This document shows, one piece after another, positions 24,495 to 32,054 of a stretch of DNA of 33,755 nt. The DNA lies in contig JBGAIL010000030.1 in the NCBI GenBank assembly GCA_044225565.1, forward strand, positions 1 to 33,755, read 5' to 3'. This DNA comes from CAVXAE01 sp044225565 (GTDB taxonomy: Bacteria > Pseudomonadota > Gammaproteobacteria > Steroidobacterales > Steroidobacteraceae). Position 1 is the first letter of the stretch. Every line of letters starts with the position of its first letter. The translations under genes and the position numbers were made by a program. Below the pieces are notes generated by a model. The model ran no database searches and was not told the DNA's origin. It saw nothing but the letters and a program-made list of their open reading frames with translations.

Positions 24495-24743
24495 TTATTT
24501 GGGGGCGCTCTTGCGCTTGCCGGCCCTGGCGTTGGTGCGGGACGCGGGCGCATGTTCCTCCGGCGACCACGGCCGGCCGAGCCGCTCCTCGATGTACGCG
24601 CGGATCATGCGGCGGATGACCTGAGAGGACGTCAAGTCCTCCTGGGCGCAGAGGCGCTCGAACACCGCCTTCTTGCGCGGATCGACGAGGAAGGTGAGGC
24701 GCGCGGTGCGCTCCTCCATGTGGACCACCGAGGTGCTTTTCAT
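24495..24743 (-). CDS. Ribbon-helix-helix (CopG/Arc-like) protein
   Basis: An 82-residue basic protein. Residues about 13-54 form a ribbon-helix-helix: a beta strand (TARLTFLVD), helix A (PRKKAVFERLCAQED) and helix B after LTSS (QVIRRMIRAYIEERLG). The C-terminal tail is rich in Lys, Arg and Ala. This fold binds DNA as a dimer, so a repressor of its own operon is likely. ATG 24743 gives the compact form; an in-frame frame continues upstream across the divergent gap but has no family-like sequence. It lies 45 bp upstream of sulP on the same strand. The 156-bp divergent gap to the DUF481 gene holds its promoter, not identified. Confidence 0.8.
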   Translation of the reverse strand: MKSTSVVHMEERTARLTFLVDPRKKAVFERLCAQEDLTSSQVIRRMIRAYIEERLGRPWSPEEHAPASRTNARAGKRKSAPK

Positions 24744-24899
24744 GTGTGTTTCATGATCATTCGATATGCGCAAGGATACGGCCCCGGGGCGGCATCGACA
24801 ATGGCGCGCGCCGCGAGCCGGTTCGCCGCGGTGTGGCGTCCACCACACAGACGTACCGGATATGATTCGCCTCCGCTTGGAAACCGCTGGAGGATGGGA

Positions 24900-25649
24900 A
24901 TGAACAGGGCACCTGGATTTGTGGCGTTGATCGCACTCGGGATCGGCGCCATGCCGGCCGCGAAAGCGGATTGGACCGGAAAGGGAGAAGTGGGCGCGCT
25001 GCTGTCGCGCGGCAACGCGGATGCGACCTCCGCCAACGCCAAACTCGATCTGGCGCGCGAATCGGGCAACTGGAAGAACGCCGCCTTCGTCGGCTTCCTC
25101 TACGGCAAGAATGCCAGCTTCACGACGGCGCAGCGCACGGAGCTGCGCTGGCAGACGGACTACAAACTGAGCGAGCGCCTCTTCTGGTTCGGCGCCCTGC
25201 GCGGGGAGCAGGACCGCTTCAGCGGCTTCCAGTACCAGGCCACGCTGTCGAGCGGCGTCGGCTACCACTTCATCGACGACGAGCGGACGCAGCTCACCGG
25301 CATGGTGGGCGCGGGCTTTCGCAAGCTGCGGCCGGAGGTGCTGATCAAGAGCGATGCCGGCGAAGTGCTCGACCGCATTCGCGGCGATGCATCATCCGAC
25401 ATCGTCGGAACGGCGGGACTCGACTTCGCCCACCAGCTCACGGGCACGACCAAGCTGCTCGACAAGTTCCTGGTGGAGTCCGGAGCGGACAATACCGCGG
25501 TCGCAAACGACCTCGCCGTGCAGGTGAGCATGACGGACAAACTGGCGCTGAGCGTCGGGTATGGCCTGCGTTACAACACCGATCCACCGCCGGGCTCGAA
25601 GTCGACGGACCAGCTGACGACGCTCAATCTGGTCTACGACATCAAATAG
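24900..25649 (+). CDS. DUF481 (YdiY-like) outer-membrane protein
   Basis: A 249-residue exported protein of the DUF481 family, whose members include the salt-induced outer-membrane protein YdiY. A signal peptide covers residues 1-24 (MNRAPGFVALIALGIGAM...AKA). The mature part shows alternating amphipathic strands typical of a small beta-barrel (WTGKGEVGALLSRGNADATS, LRWQTDYKLSERLFWFGALR, SSGVGYHFIDDERTQLTG) and ends TTLNLVYDIK. A GGAGG Shine-Dalgarno six bases upstream fixes the ATG at 24900; an ATG two codons earlier is less well spaced. Function in the family is not established beyond outer-membrane location. Confidence 0.9.
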   Translation: MNRAPGFVALIALGIGAMPAAKADWTGKGEVGALLSRGNADATSANAKLDLARESGNWKNAAFVGFLYGKNASFTTAQRTELRWQTDYKLSERLFWFGALRGEQDRFSGFQYQATLSSGVGYHFIDDERTQLTGMVGAGFRKLRPEVLIKSDAGEVLDRIRGDASSDIVGTAGLDFAHQLTGTTKLLDKFLVESGADNTAVANDLAVQVSMTDKLALSVGYGLRYNTDPPPGSKSTDQLTTLNLVYDIK

Positions 25650-25740
25650 CCGGCTCGCCGATGAGACGGGAATTCGACAGGTGGCCGGGCCCGAGCTTAG
25701 AGTAGGCGCCACTCGGATCACCGTCGACCAGGGGGATGGC

Positions 25741-26463
25741 ATGCCGCTCACAAAGAAACTCGCTGCGGAATTCATCGGGACGTTGTGGCTGGTGCTCGGA
25801 GGCTGCGGCAGCGCGGTGCTCGCCGCCGCCTACCCCGACCTCGGGATCGGGTTCGTGGGCGTCTCCCTCGCCTTCGGGCTCACGGTGCTCACGATGGCGT
25901 ATGCGATCGGGCATGTGTCCGGGTGCCATCTCAACCCGGCGGTGTCGGTCGGCTTGTGGGTGGGAGGCCGCTTTCCGGGAGGGGATCTCATCCCCTACAT
26001 CCTGGCGCAGGTGGCCGGGGCGATTGCCGGAGCCGGCATCCTGTACCTGATCGCGAGCGGCAAGGCCGGCTTCGATCTCGCCGGCGGCTTCGCTTCCAAC
26101 GGCTATGGCGAGCACTCCCCCGGCGGCTACGGGCGCACCGCGTGCCTCATCGCCGAGATCGTCTTCACCTTCGGCTTCCTCTTCGTGATCCTCGGCTCGA
26201 CGCACGGAAGCGCGCCGAAGGGCTTTGCGCCCATCGCCATCGGCCTGTGCCTGACGCTGATCCACCTGATCAGCATCCCGGTCACGAACACTTCCGTGAA
26301 CCCTGCGCGCAGCACCGGTCCGGCGCTGTTCGTGGGCGACTGGGCGCTCTCGCAGCTTTGGCTGTTCTGGGTAGCTCCGCTCATCGGCGCCGTCCTCGCA
26401 GGAGTGATCTACCGATGGGTCGGTGGCGAGGAGCCGGCGCGCGTACCGGTTACCGGGAAGTAG
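25741..26463 (+). CDS. aqpZ: Aquaporin Z
   Basis: A 240-residue water channel in the inner membrane, strongly like E. coli AqpZ (shared LAFGLTVLTMA, SNGYGEHSPGGY, LTLIHLISIPVTNTSVNPAR). Both NPA boxes are intact (65-67 and 187-189). The selectivity-filter residues F45, H175, T184 and R190 match those of a water-specific aquaporin rather than a glycerol facilitator. Six membrane helices plus two half-helices fit the length. GGGGGA upstream of the ATG at 25741 sets the start. It is the same strand as the DUF481 gene, 91 bp away, and probably has its own promoter. Confidence 0.97.
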   Translation: MPLTKKLAAEFIGTLWLVLGGCGSAVLAAAYPDLGIGFVGVSLAFGLTVLTMAYAIGHVSGCHLNPAVSVGLWVGGRFPGGDLIPYILAQVAGAIAGAGILYLIASGKAGFDLAGGFASNGYGEHSPGGYGRTACLIAEIVFTFGFLFVILGSTHGSAPKGFAPIAIGLCLTLIHLISIPVTNTSVNPARSTGPALFVGDWALSQLWLFWVAPLIGAVLAGVIYRWVGGEEPARVPVTGK

Positions 26464-26487
26464 CCGGCAGGATCGAAGCAAGCCGAT

Positions 26488-26508
26488 GGCAGGCCTTTCC
26501 GGCCTGCC
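26488..26508 (+). terminator. Stem-loop downstream of aqpZ
   Basis: A perfect 8-bp stem GGCAGGCC-TTTCC-GGCCTGCC, extendable through a small internal loop by GCCG (26482-26485) with CGGC (26512-26515). It starts 24 bp after the aqpZ stop, the place for a terminator. A T tract is missing. The remaining gap to 26625 includes an AT-richer stretch around 26592-26612 that may hold the promoter of the next small gene. Confidence 0.5.
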
Positions 26509-26625
26509 CCACGGCTGCCGAATCCGGGCTCGCGGTTCCCGCTCTGGACGGACGCTGCCCGACGGGAGTAGGCTGGCCCCGCCTCTGAACCGATCAATAA
26601 CAACTCAATACATCGGGAGGTCTTC

Positions 26626-26892
26626 ATGGATCCCAGTCTCCTCAATGCGGTGATCAGTCTCGTGAGCGGCGCGGTAGGCGGCAACGCCGGAGGCGCGATC
26701 TCCAAGGCCAACAGCATGGGCCCGCTCTGGAATACGATCCTGGGCGCCCTCGGCGGGCTCGGAGGGGGTCAGCTGGCCGACGTCGTCGGCGGACTCTCCG
26801 CGATGGGCCAGGCCGGCAATGTCGGCAGCTCGGCGATCATCGGCGCGCTGCTGCCCATCGTCGTGGGACTGATCAAGAAGAAGATGACCTGA
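26626..26892 (+). CDS. Small glycine/alanine-rich hydrophobic protein
   Basis: An 88-residue protein with no enzyme motif. It opens MDPSLLNAVISLVSGAVGGN, has a Gly-rich centre (ILGALGGLGGGQLADVV) and ends in a hydrophobic segment followed by a lysine cluster (LLPIVVGLIKKKMT), which suggests membrane association. Short proteins of this pattern recur as uncharacterised genes in proteobacteria; I know no function. The start is well supported by GGGAGG five bases before ATG 26626. Its 3' end overlaps the convergent DUF35 gene by 20 bp. Confidence 0.82.
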   Translation: MDPSLLNAVISLVSGAVGGNAGGAISKANSMGPLWNTILGALGGLGGGQLADVVGGLSAMGQAGNVGSSAIIGALLPIVVGLIKKKMT

Positions 26893-27394
26893 CCGCCGCT
26901 GGAGGTGGGCGGGCTGCCGTCGACGCCGCCTGGCCGGGCGGCGTCGGAGTATCTCGTGCTTCGAGAGATGCGGCCGGCAACGGCCGGAATCGCGGTACGA
27001 ACATGCCGTCGCCGATATCATCCCACCAGAGCGAAAGCTCCATGCCGATCCGCGCATCCGCCGGCGCTACATCGGTGACGTTCGTCACCAGCCGGACGCC
27101 GGACAGAGCCGGGAATTCCACTACGCCCACTATGTACGGCACACGCGCCACCACTGCCGGATGATTCGGGTGGTGAATGACGCAATAGGTGTAGAGCGTC
27201 GCGCGTGAACCGGGATCTTCCCACTCGATCGCCATCGAGTGGCAGCGATGACAGATGGGGCGCGGCGGATGGCGAGGCGTTCCGCATGCCGTGCAGGCCT
27301 GGAAACGCAGCTGCTGCTGCGCGCAGTTTCTCCAGAATTCGCAGTCATCACGATCTGGCTCAGGCCGGGGCATCTCCGCAGGGAAATAACTCAT
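26873..27394 (-). CDS. DUF35 OB-fold / zinc-ribbon acyl-CoA-associated protein
   Basis: A 173-residue DUF35 protein. The N-terminal rubredoxin-like zinc ribbon uses C34, C37, C48 and C51 (FQACTACG, PICHRC). An OB-fold follows at about 60-140 (TLYTYCVIHHPNHPAVVARV, PYIVGVVEFPALSGVRLVTN). DUF35 proteins pair with thiolase-fold partners, for example ChsH2 with the aldolase Ltp2 in steroid side-chain breakdown, and are needed for the partner's CoA-substrate handling. The ATG at 27394 overlaps the stop of the thiolase-like gene by four bases (ATGA), so the two are translationally coupled. The Pro/Ser-rich C-terminal tail (about 145-173) is unlike the core and overlaps the convergent small gene. 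Confidence 0.9.
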   Translation of the reverse strand: MSYFPAEMPRPEPDRDDCEFWRNCAQQQLRFQACTACGTPRHPPRPICHRCHSMAIEWEDPGSRATLYTYCVIHHPNHPAVVARVPYIVGVVEFPALSGVRLVTNVTDVAPADARIGMELSLWWDDIGDGMFVPRFRPLPAASLEARDTPTPPGQAASTAARPPPAAVRSSSS

Positions 27395-28569
27395 TGATGC
27401 GCTCGCAATATCACGCCGCTGGTAGGCGACACGCCTAGTCCACCCGTGACCAGACACGTACGGGCCCCTTCGACCTGCGAGGTCGACTGCCCGCGAAGCT
27501 GGCGCACGCCTTCGATCAGAAGGTTCATTCCATGCACGTACGCCTCCGAGAGCTGGCCTCCGGCAGTATTCAACGGCAGCTCCCCATCCGGCCAGCGGAT
27601 GCGACCGCCCGAGACGAACTCTCCACTTTCGCCGCGGCCGCAGAATCCATAGTCTTCCAGCGCCATCAGGACCAGCGGGGAAAAGTGGTCGTAGATCTGG
27701 GCCACGTCGATTTCCGCGGGGGACACTCCAGCGCGTGCGAACAGCTCCTTCGCGAGGCGCTTGCTGTTGGTGGAGACGTAATCCTCGTCCGGCATGTTGT
27801 GGCTGCCGAGCGGTCCCGTGCCCCAGCCCGGCCCGCTTCCGTGCGCGACGGCCAGCACTTCGACCGCCTGCGACCGCAGATCACGGGCTCGCGGGCGAGT
27901 CGTAACCACCACGGCGCACGCGCCATCGGTCTCTAGACAGCAGTCGTACAGCCTCAAGGGCTCGGCTATCCATCGTCCGCGGAAGTACTCTGCCCGAGTC
28001 AAAGGCACCGAATGCATGACGGCGCACGGATTGCGGTTTGCGTTCGCCCGCGCGTTGAGTGCAACTTCCGCCAGCTGGTCGGCACCGATTGCATGAAGAT
28101 GCATGAAGCGCTGCGCCACCAGCGCGAGCATCTGCGGTGGCGCAAAGAGGCCGAAGGGATTCACGAAGTTGCCGTGCGTGCGGCCCTGGGCGAATCGGCC
28201 GAAGCGCCGCCCCTGGCCTTGACACAGTCCGCGGTATACCACGACGACGTTCGCATGACCGGCTTGCACCGCCGCGCAGGCCTGGGCGAGGGCCGCGATC
28301 GAGCCTCCCCCTCCTCCGCCCCATGCCATCGAGCACCAGCGCAACTCGGGTACGCCCAGTGCGACCTGCATGAGCGGCCCTTCGTTCGCATCGTTCGAAA
28401 ACGACGCGAAACCGTCCACGTCGCGAGCGCCGAGGCCCGCATCGGCCAATGCGTGCAGTATGGCCTGTGCGGTGATCTGGAACTGACTGCGGTCCCGGAT
28501 ACCGCCCCAGCGAGTGAACTCGCTTTGCCCGGCACCGACGATACAGGGCTGCAGGAGTTCGCTGCTCAA
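27391..28569 (-). CDS. Thiolase-fold protein of the SCP-x/Ltp2 type, likely aldolase or acyl-CoA thiolase
   Basis: A 392-residue thiolase-superfamily protein (CIVGAGQSEFTRW at the N-terminus; IDVAQIYDHFSPLVLMALED and NTAGGQLSEAYVHGMN toward the C-terminus). Where classical thiolases have the nucleophilic cysteine this one has a Gly-rich run, MAWGGGGGGSIAALAQA (81-97). The C-terminal catalytic HP-G/CG signatures are replaced by Y293-D-H and Y344-V-H-G. Conserved tyrosines in such positions, with a DUF35 partner, are what I recall for the retro-aldolase Ltp2, so carbon-carbon cleavage by aldol chemistry is favoured over thiolysis. The best start is a TTG at 28569 overlapping the deacylase stop (TTGA) with GGTGG upstream; the open frame running further upstream through the deacylase gene is not family-like. 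Confidence 0.85.
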   Translation of the reverse strand: MSSELLQPCIVGAGQSEFTRWGGIRDRSQFQITAQAILHALADAGLGARDVDGFASFSNDANEGPLMQVALGVPELRWCSMAWGGGGGGSIAALAQACAAVQAGHANVVVVYRGLCQGQGRRFGRFAQGRTHGNFVNPFGLFAPPQMLALVAQRFMHLHAIGADQLAEVALNARANANRNPCAVMHSVPLTRAEYFRGRWIAEPLRLYDCCLETDGACAVVVTTRPRARDLRSQAVEVLAVAHGSGPGWGTGPLGSHNMPDEDYVSTNSKRLAKELFARAGVSPAEIDVAQIYDHFSPLVLMALEDYGFCGRGESGEFVSGGRIRWPDGELPLNTAGGQLSEAYVHGMNLLIEGVRQLRGQSTSQVEGARTCLVTGGLGVSPTSGVILRAHQ

Positions 28570-30152
28570 TCGTCCACCGTTGGCACCGGGCCGGCTCGCG
28601 GGCGACGGATCACCCGCCCGCTGAATGCCGCCGTGGAGCGGCCGTTCTCGAAAGCGAGCCGGCCGTTGACCCAGACCTTCAGGATGCCGGTGGACTGGGC
28701 CTGCGGCTGCTTCGTGGTCGCATGATCCGTCACGGTCTGCGGATCGAACAGGACCAGGTCGGCAAAGGCGCCCGCGCTGATCCGGCCCCGATCCCGGATG
28801 CCGACGTGCTCGGCGCCCAGCGCGCTCATCTTGCGGATGGCGGATTCGAGCGACAGCGTTTTCCGCTCGCGGACATGGATGCGCAACAACCGCGGATATG
28901 CACCCATTCCGCGCGGGTGGCCGTCGTCCAGGGCGCCGTCGGAAGAGATATTGGAATGGGGCCATGCGATGAGCTCTTCGACGTCCTTCGCATCCATGCT
29001 GGTCGCCACGACGGACTCGCGGGCGCCGGGCCCCCGGGACTCGGCGACCAGCGCCATGAGCGTCGCCGCAGGATCGGTGCCGCGGAGCCTCGCGATCTCG
29101 GCAACCGTCATGTCCTCGAGCTTCGGATCGGGCGAGAAAGTGGTGATCAGCAGCCCGTCGGGTCGTGCCACGTGGCGCAGGGCGTACTGCGCTGCCGCGC
29201 GATTCCCGAAATCGCGGTCCGGAAAGAGCACGGCCAGCGTGGACCGCCAATATTCGTACGGATAAACGTCCGCCGTGATGTCGATCCCCTGCGCACGGGC
29301 CCGGTCCATGAGGCTCAGGATCTTTCCCGCCTGTCCCCAAAGGTCGACCATCGCGAGCTTGAGGTGCGTCACCTGCACCGGCAGTTTCGCCGCGCGCCCG
29401 ATCTCGATGATCTCGTCCATCGCCTCCCAGATGTGCCGGTCTTCGCTGCGGATGTGGCTGATGTACCGGCCGCCATGCGCCGCGGCCTCCCTGGCGAGCT
29501 CGATGACTTCGGCGCGGCTCGAATAAATGCCCGAGTCGTACTCGAGCCCCGTGGACAGACCCAATCCCCCGGCGCGCATTTCCTCGGCGATGAGCCCACG
29601 TATCGCCCCGATCTCCGCAGGGGTCGCGGGTCTGCGATTGTCTGCCCCCATCACCCGTTCGCGCAGGACGTTGTGGCCGACGTACGAAGCCACGTTGACC
29701 GACGCCGGCGTTTCCTGGAAGCGGGCGAAGAACTCCCTGAGCGGGTAGTTCATGAACCCGTCCATGCCGAGGATGACCGTGGTGATTCCCTGGCTCAGGG
29801 CCGCAGTCGACTCCCGCCTGTCGAAGAAGATCGTCTCGCGCGGCCTGGCTGCCGCGAAATCGTGATGGTTGTGAGTGTCGATGAATCCCGGGGCCAGCAC
29901 CAATCCCCTGGCATCGACGAGTGTCTCGCCCGCCTGCGGCGCGAGCGCGCCGACTTCGACGATTCGTTCGCCCCTGATGCGCACTGCTCCCGTACGCGCC
30001 GGATCGCCGCTGCCGTCGACGATGCGGGCATCGTAGATCAGCGTGCCGGGCGCCGAAGCCGGCCGGGACGTCGTTGCGGCAGGCACATTCCCCGAAAAGA
30101 TGAGCATGCAAGTCAGCATGCTCGAGAGTGCGATGCCCGGAGTGATTCTCAT
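28566..30152 (-). CDS. Exported N-acyl-D-amino-acid deacylase (amidohydrolase superfamily), paralogue 1
   Basis: A 528-residue D-aminoacylase-family enzyme that hydrolyses N-acyl-D-amino acids or related amides to a carboxylate and a free amine. A signal peptide is likely at 1-26 (MRITPGIALSSMLTCMLIFS). The beta-sandwich strand VLAPGFIDTHNHHDF gives H94/H96; further ligands are H233 (ISHIRSE) and H263 (VTHLKLA), with catalytic D405 (NISSDGALD). The cysteine that bridges the metals in the Alcaligenes enzyme is an aspartate here (GMD131G). It leads an operon with the thiolase-like and DUF35 genes and is divergent from an Lrp/AsnC regulator 149 bp away. It is closely related to the deacylase at 32055-33628 (shared YVGHN, MRAGGLGLSTGLEYD, DVYPYEYW, LFPDRDFGNRA). 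Confidence 0.93.
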   Translation of the reverse strand: MRITPGIALSSMLTCMLIFSGNVPAATTSRPASAPGTLIYDARIVDGSGDPARTGAVRIRGERIVEVGALAPQAGETLVDARGLVLAPGFIDTHNHHDFAAARPRETIFFDRRESTAALSQGITTVILGMDGFMNYPLREFFARFQETPASVNVASYVGHNVLRERVMGADNRRPATPAEIGAIRGLIAEEMRAGGLGLSTGLEYDSGIYSSRAEVIELAREAAAHGGRYISHIRSEDRHIWEAMDEIIEIGRAAKLPVQVTHLKLAMVDLWGQAGKILSLMDRARAQGIDITADVYPYEYWRSTLAVLFPDRDFGNRAAAQYALRHVARPDGLLITTFSPDPKLEDMTVAEIARLRGTDPAATLMALVAESRGPGARESVVATSMDAKDVEELIAWPHSNISSDGALDDGHPRGMGAYPRLLRIHVRERKTLSLESAIRKMSALGAEHVGIRDRGRISAGAFADLVLFDPQTVTDHATTKQPQAQSTGILKVWVNGRLAFENGRSTAAFSGRVIRRPRAGPVPTVDD

Positions 30153-30247
30153 GATGCGTCCGCACAGGGTATTTGCATTGCCGGCACTGCGCTCCCGCGC
30201 CAGGGGATCAGCAGCCGCAATGAAATTCTGATTTCTCTATACCATCA

Positions 30248-30275
30248 ATGTAATATTCTGTATATATCATTACAT
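30248..30275. promoter_or_regulatory. Candidate Lrp/AsnC operator between deacylase 1 and its regulator
   Basis: An inverted repeat ATGTAAT (30248-30254) and ATTACAT (30269-30275) with 14 bp between puts the half-site centres 21 bp apart, about two helical turns. It sits in the only strongly AT-rich stretch of the region (about 30225-30280), 27 bp before the regulator ATG and 96 bp before the deacylase ATG. Lrp/AsnC proteins commonly bind such AT-rich dyads in divergent gaps. TATATA/TAATAT elements inside it could serve as -10 boxes in either direction. Binding is inferred. Confidence 0.5.
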
Positions 30276-30301
30276 CATCGGCGCGCGCCACCTCCGAAGT
30301 C

Positions 30302-30757
30302 ATGGACCGGATCGATCTCAACATCCTGACGGCGCTGTATCGCGAAGCGCGCATCAGCAAGGTGCAGATGAGCACCGAGGTGGGCCTGTCGGCCAGCCGC
30401 TGCTACGAGCGCATGCGGCGGCTCGAGCATTCGAAGGTGATCCGGGGCTACCACGCGGACATCGACATCGCGCGCCTCGCGAGCTGCCTGCAGTTCATGG
30501 TGCAGGTGAAGCTGCTCAGGATTCCGGAGATCATCGCCTGTCAGGGCGTGCTCGGCACCATCGACTACATCCTGGTCGTGATCGCCGCGACGGTCGAGAA
30601 GTACCAGGACGTCATCGGCAAGCTGCGCGCGGCGAGCGAGTGCGAGTTCGATTTCGTCACCTTTCCGGTCTCCGGCACGATCAAGTCGACCGGCCAGAGC
30701 GATCTGGGACAGGTGATGGGGAGACTGGTGCAGGGTGCCGGCGGCGGCGCGCCCTGA
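30302..30757 (+). CDS. Lrp/AsnC-family transcriptional regulator
   Basis: A 151-residue feast/famine regulator. The N-terminal helix-turn-helix spans about 1-55 (MDRIDLNILTALYREARISK, VGLSASRCYERMRRLEHSKV) and ends with the family phrase IRGYHADID. The C-terminal RAM domain (about 65-145: LQFMVQVKL, DYILVVIAATVEKYQDVIGK) binds amino-acid-type effectors and drives oligomerisation. It is divergent from the D-aminoacylase operon, its probable target, and convergent with the dipeptidase gene 12 bp away. An amino acid, perhaps a D-amino acid released by the neighbouring enzymes, is a reasonable effector, but that is inference. Confidence 0.93.
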   Translation: MDRIDLNILTALYREARISKVQMSTEVGLSASRCYERMRRLEHSKVIRGYHADIDIARLASCLQFMVQVKLLRIPEIIACQGVLGTIDYILVVIAATVEKYQDVIGKLRAASECEFDFVTFPVSGTIKSTGQSDLGQVMGRLVQGAGGGAP

Positions 30758-30769
30758 GTACGGCGGGCG

Positions 30770-32053
30770 TCAGCGTGATGAAGCCCCGGTCGAACGGGCG
30801 GAGCAGGCTGGCAGGGACGGGCGCCCGGATATCGCGTTGCCGGATGCGGTCCTGCGCGCCTCACACAGGACTCTCAATGTATTGCCGCCCATGACCTTCG
30901 CGATCTGCTTCTCCGAGAAGCCTTCCTCGCGCAATCGCGCGGTGATCCTGGGCACTCTGGAAACGTCCTCGAGGCCGTCCACGCCGCCGCCGCCATCCCA
31001 GTCTGCCCCGATGCCGACGTGATCGATGCCCGCCACCTCGATCGCATGCAGCATGTGCCGCATGAAGTCCTCGAACGTCGCTCGCGCAGGCGGATGGCGC
31101 CGACCGATCTCCTGCCGTGCCACCATGTACTGCGCCACCTGGCCTGGCGTCATCGACGCGAGCGGCGGGAACCGTGCGCGCAGCGCCGCCATCTCCCGAT
31201 CACGCTCCGGCGTCTCCGGCAGCTTCTTCAGATAAGCCCCGAGAGTATTCATCTGAATGACTCCGCCGGCTGCCGCCAGCGCCCGCAAGCGCCCGTCGTC
31301 GATGTTGCGAGGATGATCGTAGATCGCATCACAACCCGAATGAGACAGGATGATGGGCGCACGCGACCGCGCAAGCATCTGATCGAAAGCCTCATCGGAA
31401 GCGTGCGACGCGTCGATGATCATGCCGAGCCGGTTCGCTTCCTCCACCAGCGCGAGCCCGGCCGGGCTGAGACCATGCCACGTGCGCCGCTCATCCGTCG
31501 CCGAATCCGCGAATTGATTGTCGCTGGTGTGCACCAGGCCGATCATGCGGACGCCGAGCGCGTGGAACTTCTCGAGCAACGCCATATCGGTGCCCAGTGG
31601 ATAGGCGTTCTCGATGCTGACGTACACGATGCGCTTGCCCTGCGAGACGATGCGACTCGCATCCTCGGCTTCGGTCGCAAGGACGAAATGCGCGGGATTG
31701 TCCGCCACCATGCGGCGAATCTGCTCCGCACGCTTCAATGCCTGTGACCGCGCAGTGTCATACCCCTGCACCGTGAGCTCGCGCTGGTAGGTGAAGATGG
31801 CCCAGAATCCGCCGTCGACGCTCCCGTCCACCATCCGCGGATAGTCCACCTGCGCAGGGTCACTCTGCAGGCTGTGGCGATCCATGATGCTCCAGCCGGG
31901 ACGGTCCAGCTGACCTGGCGTATCGAGGTGCGTGTCGAGCACGATCAGGCGCTCATGCAACTCGTGGTCGGCTGAAGAGACATCTGCCGCGCGCGCCGGG
32001 AGGCCGCCGGAGACGACGAATAGTGCCGTCGCTGCGACGCTCAGCGCGCCCAT
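30770..32053 (-). CDS. Exported membrane-dipeptidase-family (M19) peptidase
   Basis: A 427-residue M19 dipeptidase with a signal peptide (about 1-22, ending ARAAD). The binuclear zinc ligands are in place: H42 and D44 (LDTHLDTP), E148 (VSIENAY), H217 (DASHASD) and H238 (LSHSG). Family members cleave dipeptides and tolerate a D-residue at the C-terminal position, which suits the D-aminoacylase next door. The ATG at 32053 is one base after the deacylase 2 stop, so the two are coupled; the longer frame upstream runs through deacylase 2 and is not family-like. The last 30 residues after VLCEARR are Ser/Ala/Arg-rich and look like an added tail. Confidence 0.92.
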   Translation of the reverse strand: MGALSVAATALFVVSGGLPARAADVSSADHELHERLIVLDTHLDTPGQLDRPGWSIMDRHSLQSDPAQVDYPRMVDGSVDGGFWAIFTYQRELTVQGYDTARSQALKRAEQIRRMVADNPAHFVLATEAEDASRIVSQGKRIVYVSIENAYPLGTDMALLEKFHALGVRMIGLVHTSDNQFADSATDERRTWHGLSPAGLALVEEANRLGMIIDASHASDEAFDQMLARSRAPIILSHSGCDAIYDHPRNIDDGRLRALAAAGGVIQMNTLGAYLKKLPETPERDREMAALRARFPPLASMTPGQVAQYMVARQEIGRRHPPARATFEDFMRHMLHAIEVAGIDHVGIGADWDGGGGVDGLEDVSRVPRITARLREEGFSEKQIAKVMGGNTLRVLCEARRTASGNAISGRPSLPACSARSTGASSR

Positions 32054-32054
32054 G

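Noticed and set aside
28570..30165. Possible 500-residue N-terminal extension of the thiolase-like protein
   Set aside because: The frame stays open through the deacylase gene but the translation is low-complexity and domain-free, while the deacylase frame there has full active-site motifs.
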